Source: Anaerolineae bacterium | GTDB lineage: Bacteria > Chloroflexota > Anaerolineae > Aggregatilineales > Phototrophicaceae | Reading direction: 5' to 3' | NCBI GenBank assembly: GCA_025454715.1 | Contig: JALONY010000089.1 | Coordinates: 1 to 9,620 of the forward strand | DNA: 9,620 bases | Shown: positions 1 to 5,693 of the stretch, one piece after another | Position numbering within the stretch: the stretch's first letter is position 1 | Layout of the letters: each line of letters opens with the position of its first letter | The notes under the pieces: generated by a model | What the model was told of the DNA's origin: nothing | The model's input: the letters and a program-made list of their open reading frames with translations, nothing else | Databases searched by the model: none | Made by a program: the position numbers and the translations under genes

Positions 1-985
1 CTCGCGCCCGTCGGTGATGACCTCGGGGTTGCCGCCGACGGTGGTGGCCACGCACGGCGTCCCGACCGCCACCGCCTCCAACAGGGTATGCGACAAGCCT
101 TCGGTATAGCTCGACAGCACGTAGGCATCGGCGGCGCGCAGGTACATCAGCACGCGCTCGTGCGGTTGCTGGCCGGCAAACGTGACCTGCCCCGCCGGAG
201 CCAGCGCTTCCAGCTCGGCGCGTTGTGGGCCATCGCCCACAATCACCGCGTGCACGTCCGGCACGGCGGGCAAGGCCTTCATCAAGACGTGCACCCCCTT
301 GACCGGCGTCAAGCGCGCCACACTGACGATGAGCCGCCCCTCGGTCGGCAACCCAAGCTGGGCGCGCAAAGCGCGGCGGTCGGTGGTCGGCAAGGCAGGG
401 GCGGGGATGGCGTTGTAAATCGGCAGGGGCGGGGATGGCGTTGTAAATCACCCGCACGCGCTCGGCGGGCACACCCCAATGCAGCACCACCTCGCGCATG
501 TGCGCGCTGGGGGTATAAATCAGGTCGGCTTGGCGCATCGCCCACAGGTAATACGCCCGTATCGGCTTGAGCGCCAATGGGGTCGGCGCGGTCTGGAAGG
601 CCACCTTGTCGAGGGTGGTCAGGCCGCGCCGGTCGGCCATCTCCCACGTCCAATCGGTCACGGCCTTGTGCACGATGCGGCGGCCACCCCCGCGCACGAA
701 CGGCATGAACAAGCCGCCATAGCTCAGGGCGAATACGACATCGCTGGTTTGGGCGGCGTGGCGGGCGGCGCGCAAATAGGCCGCGTGCCGCCGCACCCAC
801 CCGATGCTGAACGGGATGCGCGTCAGCGGGTAGGTTAGGTCGGCGTCGCCGCTGTACGGCTCACCGAACGCGACTTGCCGGACGGTGTGGCCGCGCCGTT
901 GCGCCTCGGGCAAAAAATGGTGCAGAAAGGTCGAGATGCCGCCCGCCTCGGGGTAGGCATTGCCCGACAGACACGCGATATCCAT
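1..985 (-). pseudogene. GT4-type glycosyltransferase, 3'-partial, frameshifted by a 28-bp tandem duplication
   Basis: This looks like a retaining GT-B glycosyltransferase of family GT4, which moves a sugar from a nucleotide donor to a glycan or lipid acceptor at the cytoplasmic membrane face. The start at 985 begins MDIACLSGNAYPEAGGISTF, with the GGxS acceptor-side loop at residues 15-18. The N-terminal domain runs about 179 residues to VRVIYNAIPAPA. The C-terminal donor domain then continues in another frame down to position 1: VSVARLTPVKGVHVL, IVGDGPQRAELE, and YVLSSYTEGLSHTLLEA, which is the EX7E-type donor-binding motif. The frames are separated by an exact duplication at 394-449; removing one copy joins them cleanly as NAIPAPALPTTDRRAL. 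No stop follows in the shifted frame inside the window, so the product would carry a scrambled C-half. The gene lies 19 bp after ychF on the same strand. Donor and acceptor cannot be told. The family call is firm; whether the gene is truly broken is not. Confidence 0.85.
394..449. repeat. Exact 28-bp tandem duplication inside the glycosyltransferase gene
   Basis: Positions 394-421 and 422-449 are identical and directly adjacent. Each unit starts GGCAGGGGCGG and ends GTTGTAAATC. On the coding strand a unit encodes the end of the IYNAIPAPA segment. Since 28 is not a multiple of three, the second copy shifts the frame by one. Both halves of the glycosyltransferase make good sense when one copy is ignored, so the single-copy form is the ancestral one. 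Confidence 0.97.
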
Positions 986-1004
986 CCGCAGACGCCCCAC
1001 CGGG

Positions 1005-2071
1005 TTACTTGGCGGGCGAGAAGCGGATGTTGAGGATGTCGCCGTCCTTCACCACGTAGTCCTTGCCCTCCAGCCGGAACTTGCCCGCCGCCTTCAGCCC
1101 AGCCTCACTGCCGACCGTCATCAGGTCGTCATAGCTGAACACCTCGGCGCGGATGAAGCCCTTTTGCAGGTCGGAGTGGATGACGCCAGCGGCCTCGGGC
1201 GCGGTCGCCCCCACCGGCACCGACCATGCGTGCACCTCGTCGGGGCCGACGGTGAAGAACGATTGGATGTTCATCAGTTGGTAGCTCAGGCGGATGACGC
1301 GGTCGGCGCTGCGCTCGGTGATGTCGTACTCGCTCATGAACATCTCGGCGGCCTCGGCGTCCAGTTGCGAAATCTCGGCCTCCAGCTTGCCCATCAGCTC
1401 GACCATCATCAGCTTGGCGCTGTTTTGCAACAGGGCGGGCGCGACGTGTTGCCCCTCGCCGCAGTTGAAGACCACGAGGGTCGGCTTGAGGGTCATGAAG
1501 CCGTAACCGCGCAACGACTTAATCTCCTCGTCGGTCAGGTCGAGGGTGCGGAGCGGTTGCTCTTGCTCCAGCGCGGCCTTCAGGCGCTCCATCAGTTCCA
1601 TCTGCGGCAACACGACCGGCTCGGCCTTCTTGCCCTTGATGCGCAGCTCGTCGTTGAGCTTTTGCAGGCGGTTCTCGACCGTGATGAGGTCGCTGAGCAA
1701 GAACTCGCCCTCGATGATGGCGAGGTCGTCTCGTAGGGGTGGGGCACGCTCGGGTCTTCAAAGGCGCGCACGACGTGGACGAAGCCATCGACTTGTTGCA
1801 GCTCGACGCGGAACTGCCCCTTCAGGCCGCCCTCGCTGATGCCTTTGTCCATCCCTGCGATGTCGGCGAAGTTGATGGTGGCGCGCACGGTCTTCTTGGG
1901 CTTGTACATCTCGACCATGCGCTCGACACGCGGGTCGGGCACGTTGACGACGGCGGTATGCAGCTCGAACTGGCCGCTGGAGACCGCGGCGGTCTCGAGG
2001 TTTTGGCCGGTGAGGGCGTTGAAAAGGGTGGTTTTGCCGCTGTTCGGCAGGCCGATGATGCCCAAGCGCAT
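1005..2071 (-). pseudogene. ychF: YchF/OLA1-type TGS-domain ATPase, frameshifted near 1725-1742
   Basis: YchF/OLA1 proteins are cytosolic P-loop ATPases of the Obg group that bind ribosomes and modulate translation and stress responses. The start at 2071 gives MRLGIIGLPNSGKTTLFNAL, with the P-loop GLPNSGKT at residues 7-14, DIAG at 70-73 and FVHVVRAFED near 97-106. The frame breaks after SVPHPY. A second frame carries PLRDDLAIIEGEFLLSDL, a coiled region, the NCGE tetrad at 1466-1455 in the G4 position, and a C-terminal TGS domain ending DGDILNIRFSPAK before TAA at 1005. NxxE rather than NKxD at G4 is typical of ATP-preferring YchF. Rejoined, the protein is about 362 residues, the usual size. 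The G3 surroundings (GMDKGISEGGLKGQF) differ from textbook E. coli YchF, so it may belong to a second YchF-like subgroup. It is divergent from the epimerase and probably co-transcribed with the glycosyltransferase. A sequencing or assembly error is a live alternative to a real mutation. Confidence 0.88.
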
Positions 2072-2113
2072 GGGGGAGTTGCCTCGTGTGTAACTGGGTG
2101 TCGAAACCGCGCA

Positions 2114-2119
2114 AGTGTA
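2114..2119 (-). promoter_or_regulatory. Possible -10 element for the ychF transcript
   Basis: On the minus strand, TACACT lies 43-48 nt upstream of the ychF start at 2071 and matches TATAAT at four of six positions. A suitably spaced -35 (TGCCCA at 2142-2137) is weak. GAGG about ten bases before the start codon could be the ribosome binding site. Confidence 0.25.
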
Positions 2120-2144
2120 GCACAAGACGCCGACTCTGGGCAGT

Positions 2145-2168
2145 TTGGGCTGTACGGCTATTGCCCAA
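2145..2168. repeat. Inverted repeat in the divergent ychF/epimerase intergenic region
   Basis: TTGGGC (2145-2150) and GCCCAA (2163-2168) are perfect inverted repeats separated by 12 nt. The right arm overlaps the candidate -35 of the epimerase promoter, so the pair could be an operator. A six-base pair of this kind can arise by chance in GC-rich DNA. Confidence 0.25.
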
Positions 2169-2189
2169 TCCAGCGCGATTCGATAGCAT
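2161..2189 (+). promoter_or_regulatory. Candidate sigma70-type promoter for the epimerase-kinase run
   Basis: TTGCCC (2161-2166) and TAGCAT (2184-2189) are separated by 17 bp; each matches its consensus hexamer at four of six positions. The pair lies 56 bp upstream of the epimerase start, in the only noncoding stretch ahead of the plus-strand genes. No strong ribosome binding site is seen before 2245. Confidence 0.35.
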
Positions 2190-2244
2190 CAAGGGTGTCG
2201 TTTCGACAGTCCTTCTCCCGACCCTCACGAGACCCCGCGAACCC

Positions 2245-3222
2245 ATGATACATGCCCTCATCACCGGCGGAGCCGGATTCATCGGCAGCCACATGGCCGA
2301 AAAATTGCTCAAAGCCGGTCAACGTGTGACGGTCATCGACGACCTGAGCACTGGGCGGCTGGCCAATATCGCCCACCTGCAAGGCCACCCCCACTTCCGC
2401 TTCGCCATCGAGGACATCCGCAATACCACCGTGCTCGACCGGCTGGTCAGCGAGTGCGACATCATCTACCACCTCGCGGCGGCGGTCGGCGTCCAAAAAA
2501 TCGTCAGCCAGCCCATCCACACCATCGAGGTCAACATCGGCGGCAGCGAGGTGGTGCTGAAGACCGCGGCGCGCTATCGCAAGAAGGTCATGATGGCCTC
2601 GACCTCGGAAGTGTACGGGAAGGGCGTCAAGTTCCCGTTCGAGGAGGACGACGACAGCCTGCTGGGGCCGACCAGCCGCAGCCGTTGGAGCTACGCGGCC
2701 AGCAAGGCCATCGACGAATTTTTGTCGCTGGCCTACCACAAAGAGGTCGGCTTGCCGGTGGTGGTCTTCCGGTTGTTCAACACGGTGGGGCCGCGCCAGA
2801 GCGGGCAATATGGCATGGTGGTGCCGCGCTTCGTGCGCTGGGCACTGCGCAACCAGCCGATACAGGTCTATGGCGACGGCGCGCAACAGCGTTGCTTCGG
2901 CAACGTGTTCGACGTGCTGGACGCCATCCACCGCCTGAGCGAGGCCGACGGTGCCGAGGGGCAGGTCTTCAACATCGGCAGCACCGAGGAAATCAGCATC
3001 TTGCAACTGGCCGAGCGGGTGCGCGAGCGTGCCGACAGCGCCAGCGACATCCAGCGCATCCCCTACGACCAAGCCTACGAGCCCGGGTTCGAGGACTTCC
3101 GGCGGCGCGTGCCGAGCTTGGCCAAAATCCAAAAACTGACCGGCTGGCAACCCAGCACCTCGCTGGATGACACCATCGACCAAATCATCGCATACGAAAA
3201 GGAGCACCTCACCCATGGCTGA
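2245..3222 (+). CDS. NAD-dependent epimerase/dehydratase (extended SDR), sugar-nucleotide modifying
   Basis: This 325-residue protein is an extended short-chain dehydrogenase/reductase acting on nucleotide sugars in the cytosol. The NAD-binding GGAGFIG is at residues 8-14, and an acidic stretch (VIDDLST, 30-36) follows the second strand as expected for NAD preference. HLAAAVGV lies at 76-83, STSEVYG at 119-125, and the catalytic YxxxK is Y150-K154. RLFNTVGPRQ at 176-185 and RCFGNVFDV near 216-224 are substrate-domain motifs of the UDP-sugar epimerase and UDP-glucuronate decarboxylase groups. The sequence does not decide between 4-epimerase and decarboxylase. The start at 2245 is chosen because the fold begins there; an earlier in-frame ATG at 2086 would add a tail reading through the promoter region. 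Its stop overlaps the pentapeptide start by 8 bp. It probably feeds activated sugars to glycosyltransferases such as the one across the divergent junction. Confidence 0.92.
   Translation: MIHALITGGAGFIGSHMAEKLLKAGQRVTVIDDLSTGRLANIAHLQGHPHFRFAIEDIRNTTVLDRLVSECDIIYHLAAAVGVQKIVSQPIHTIEVNIGGSEVVLKTAARYRKKVMMASTSEVYGKGVKFPFEEDDDSLLGPTSRSRWSYAASKAIDEFLSLAYHKEVGLPVVVFRLFNTVGPRQSGQYGMVVPRFVRWALRNQPIQVYGDGAQQRCFGNVFDVLDAIHRLSEADGAEGQVFNIGSTEEISILQLAERVRERADSASDIQRIPYDQAYEPGFEDFRRRVPSLAKIQKLTGWQPSTSLDDTIDQIIAYEKEHLTHG
3199..3204 (+). promoter_or_regulatory. Ribosome binding site for the pentapeptide-repeat gene
   Basis: AAGGAG sits ten bases before the ATG at 3215, inside the end of the epimerase coding region. 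It decides the pentapeptide start over the earlier in-frame ATG at 3167. Confidence 0.75.
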
Positions 3223-3661
3223 AGTCACCCGTAAAGAAGTGATTACCCTCATCAACAGCTCGGATCGCCCGCGCCTCGCGGGTGTCGATTTGAGCAGTAT
3301 CGACCTGAACCGCCTCGACTTCGAGAACGCCAACCTGCGCGGTGCCAACCTGCGCGGCGTCGTGATGCGCGAGGCGATCCTGCGCCTGACCAACATGACC
3401 GGCGTGGTGGCGGTGGGTGCCAACCTCCAGTTCGCCGACCTGAGCAACGCGGTGCTGGTGATGGCCGACCTGACCGTGGCGCAGCTTCAGGGGGCGCGCC
3501 TGAGCAACGCCGACCTGAGCAACGCCAACGTCAGCGGCGCCAACCTGCAAAACGCCAACCTGCGCGGTGCTAACGTGCAAGGCTTGCGCTTCGACGCGGG
3601 CACGGTCTGGCCGGACGGGCGGCGCGGCACCAGCGTCAACCCCAGCACCTATACCGCCTAA
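3215..3661 (+). CDS. Pentapeptide-repeat protein
   Basis: This is a 148-residue protein built almost wholly of pentapeptide repeats, A(D/N)LxX, from about residue 21 to 125 (about 21 repeats, roughly five turns of a right-handed quadrilateral beta-helix). Clear stretches include DFENANLRGANLRG (35-48) and LSNADLSNANVSGANLQNAN (97-116). The C-terminal TVWPDG (130-135) is a common ending for this family. There is no signal peptide or membrane segment, so it should be cytosolic. Pentapeptide proteins range from DNA-gyrase mimics to protein-binding scaffolds, and in cyanobacteria such repeats also occur fused to Ser/Thr kinases. Here it is translationally coupled to the epimerase (8-bp overlap) and sits 46 bp before two kinases, which suggests a scaffold or partner role for the kinases. 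That role is inference; the fold assignment is not in doubt. Confidence 0.93.
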   Translation: MAEVTRKEVITLINSSDRPRLAGVDLSSIDLNRLDFENANLRGANLRGVVMREAILRLTNMTGVVAVGANLQFADLSNAVLVMADLTVAQLQGARLSNADLSNANVSGANLQNANLRGANVQGLRFDAGTVWPDGRRGTSVNPSTYTA

Positions 3662-3670
3662 CTCAGCACC

Positions 3671-3700
3671 CGAGAGGGCGGGCAGTCGCTCGCCCTCTCG
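3671..3700 (+). promoter_or_regulatory. Strong 13-bp hairpin directly before the first kinase gene
   Basis: CGAGAGGGCG (3671-3680) and CGCCCTCTCG (3691-3700) are perfect inverted repeats. The stem extends inward by G-U, G-C and C-G pairs to an AGTC tetraloop at 3684-3687, for 13 pairs in all. No T-tract follows, so it is not a standard intrinsic terminator. It ends 7 bp before the ATG at 3708, where a Shine-Dalgarno sequence would normally lie. It could protect the 3' end of the upstream message, attenuate transcription, or control kinase translation. Confidence 0.8.
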
Positions 3701-3707
3701 CGCCATC

Positions 3708-5690
3708 ATGTCGCAGCAGGCCACCTCTCCCAACGCTTCCACCACCTCCCTTCCGGCCTTTTTGCGTGGGGTCATCCCCGTGCAGATATTGCCCGTGCTC
3801 TGGGGCGTCATCGCGCTGATTTACCTCGCCTTCTACATCGCCACCACCCCGGTGATGCTCACTGGTTTCGCCACTGCCGAGGCCGTGCAGTACGCCGAGG
3901 GCTTGGTGCGCATGGGCTGGGATGCCCAACGTTACGCTACGCTGATGGTCGCGCTCAACCAACTGGTGCCGCTGGTCTCGGTGGTGGTGGGTGGGGTGGT
4001 GTTCTGGGTGCGCCGCACCGACCGGCAAGTCTGGGTCGTGACGTTGGCCATCGTCAGCTTCCCGATGCAAGTCGGGCGGGCAGCGCCCGATTTCGCGCTG
4101 GCCTATCCCGAGCAGTGGTGGATACCGACCATGCTGCGCGTCTTGAGCACCAGCTTGTTGCTGACCACCTTGGTCATCTTCCCCAACGGGCGCTTTTACC
4201 CGCGCTGGGCGTGGGTCTACCCGCTGATTGGCGCGGTCGGGCTGGCGCCCTTCACCAATGACCTGCGCACCTTCACGCGCAACATCAGCTTTTTCATCTT
4301 GATGGGCGCGCTCTATATCGCGGTCGGGGTGGCCTTTCAGGTCTTGCGCTACCGCCGCAGTGCCAACCGAACCGACCGCCAGCAGACCAAGTGGATGATT
4401 TTCGGGTTGTCGCTGGCTACCCTCATGATCGTGTTTTCGTCGGGGTTGGTCGTGCTCGTCCCGCCCACCAGCCTCGCCGACCCCCTCGCGCAGGTGGTCT
4501 ACCGGATGGTCTATTTCGGGCTGCTGGTCATCCTGCCCAGCACGCTCATCCCGCTGGCGTTCGCGGTCGCCATCACCCGTAGCCGCCTGTGGGACATCGA
4601 CCTGCTGATTAACCGGTCGTTGGTGTTGGGCGTCACGAGTGGCCTGCTGTTGGTCGGGTATGGGGGCTTGGCGTTGGTCGCCCGCGCCGTCATCGGCGAG
4701 GGGCTGGGCGGGGTGCCGTTGGTCGGGGCGGTGCTGTTGGTCGGGGTCTCGTTCGACTGGACGCGGCGGCGGGTGCAGCAAGTCATCGACCGGCGCTTGT
4801 ACCGCTGGCGCTTCGACCTCGTGCAGTTGGCCAATGCCGAGCGCCAGCGCACCGAGGCCACGGCAGGGGCATGGACGGGGCAAACGGTCGGGGGGTATCG
4901 GGTCGAGGCGCTGATTGGTAGCGGCGGCATGGGCGAGGTATACCGCGCCCAGCGCGACGGGCGCACGTATGCCCTCAAGACCGTCCTGCGCGACACCACG
5001 TCGGAGCACGTCGAGCGCCTGCGCCGCGAGGCCGAGGCGATGGCGCAGCTCAGCCACCCCAACATCGTCCGCTTCTACGAGACGGGGGACGCGCCCAAGC
5101 CGTATGTGGTCATGGAGTGGGTGGACGGACTCGACCTCGCCAGCTTTTTGGGGCAACGCGGCACGCTCTCGCTGGCGGCGGCCTTGCCGGTCTTGCGCGG
5201 CATCGCCGACGCGCTCGACCACGCCCACAGCCGCGGGGTCATCCACCGCGACCTCAAACCGGCCAACATCTTGTTGCGCGCCACCGCCGAGACCGGCGAC
5301 ATCGTGCCGATGCTGGTCGATTTCGGGCTGGCCAAAGTCAGCGACGGCCTGAGCCTGACCGGTACCGGCGCGATTGGCACGATTGCCTACATGGCACCCG
5401 AACAAATCGAGTCGGCCAAAGCCGTCACCCCCAAGACCGACCTGTATGCGTTGGGCATCATCGCTTACGAGATGCTCAGCGGTCAGCCGCCGTTCACCGG
5501 CGGGGTCGGGCAATTGCTGTTCGCGCACCTCCAGCAACCGCCCACCGACATCCGCACCCACGCCCCACATCTCCCCGCCGAGGTCAATGACGTGCTCCAG
5601 CGGGCGTTGGCCAAGTCGCCAGCCCAGCGCTGGGACACGGCCAGCGACTTCGTGGCACAGCTCAGCCGTCTTAGCATCGCCAGCCCATAA
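3708..5690 (+). CDS. Membrane-anchored Ser/Thr protein kinase (N-terminal multi-TM sensor module, C-terminal kinase)
   Basis: This 660-residue protein phosphorylates Ser/Thr on cytosolic targets, controlled by a membrane domain. Residues about 24-350 hold roughly nine or ten hydrophobic segments, with the landmarks FPNGR (158-162), QQTKWM (225-230) and RSRLWDID (291-298). A juxtamembrane RRRVQQVIDRRLYRWRFD (353-370) follows. The kinase domain (about 397-655) has the glycine loop GSGGMGEVY (404-412), ATP-anchoring K424, alpha-C E441, HRDLKPAN (513-520) with catalytic D515, DFG (538-540) and APE (563-565), so it should be active. It stops right after the catalytic domain and has no PASTA or other external C-terminal sensor. 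This is the reverse of the PknB layout. The start at 3708 is favoured because an upstream in-frame ATG (3567) would read through the pentapeptide gene and the hairpin; no ribosome binding site is visible. Its stop is 3 bp before its paralogue. Confidence 0.93.
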   Translation: MSQQATSPNASTTSLPAFLRGVIPVQILPVLWGVIALIYLAFYIATTPVMLTGFATAEAVQYAEGLVRMGWDAQRYATLMVALNQLVPLVSVVVGGVVFWVRRTDRQVWVVTLAIVSFPMQVGRAAPDFALAYPEQWWIPTMLRVLSTSLLLTTLVIFPNGRFYPRWAWVYPLIGAVGLAPFTNDLRTFTRNISFFILMGALYIAVGVAFQVLRYRRSANRTDRQQTKWMIFGLSLATLMIVFSSGLVVLVPPTSLADPLAQVVYRMVYFGLLVILPSTLIPLAFAVAITRSRLWDIDLLINRSLVLGVTSGLLLVGYGGLALVARAVIGEGLGGVPLVGAVLLVGVSFDWTRRRVQQVIDRRLYRWRFDLVQLANAERQRTEATAGAWTGQTVGGYRVEALIGSGGMGEVYRAQRDGRTYALKTVLRDTTSEHVERLRREAEAMAQLSHPNIVRFYETGDAPKPYVVMEWVDGLDLASFLGQRGTLSLAAALPVLRGIADALDHAHSRGVIHRDLKPANILLRATAETGDIVPMLVDFGLAKVSDGLSLTGTGAIGTIAYMAPEQIESAKAVTPKTDLYALGIIAYEMLSGQPPFTGGVGQLLFAHLQQPPTDIRTHAPHLPAEVNDVLQRALAKSPAQRWDTASDFVAQLSRLSIASP

Positions 5691-5693
5691 CCC

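Noticed and set aside
394..449. The two 28-bp units as the start of a CRISPR array
   Set aside because: The units are directly adjacent with no spacers, there are only two, and they lie within coding sequence.
960..1736. A 258-codon plus-strand open frame opposite ychF
   Set aside because: It lies antisense to the YchF TGS half; the product is L/V/H/Q-rich shadow sequence.
2086..2244. Earlier in-frame start (2086) for the epimerase
   Set aside because: The extra 53 residues precede the beginning of the Rossmann fold and would cross the divergent promoter region; MIHALITGGAGFIG is the natural N-terminus.
2158..3447. A 429-codon minus-strand open frame opposite the epimerase and pentapeptide genes
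   Set aside because: It covers two well-recognised genes and their junction, and its product has no family features.
3300..3590. Period-15 DNA repeats such as GCCGACCTGAGCAACGC as a possible tandem-repeat locus
   Set aside because: They are the DNA image of the pentapeptide repeats and need no separate explanation.
3567..3707. Earlier in-frame start (3567) for the first kinase
   Set aside because: It would overlap the pentapeptide gene by 95 bp and translate through the hairpin; the added residues are low-complexity and not shared with the paralogue.
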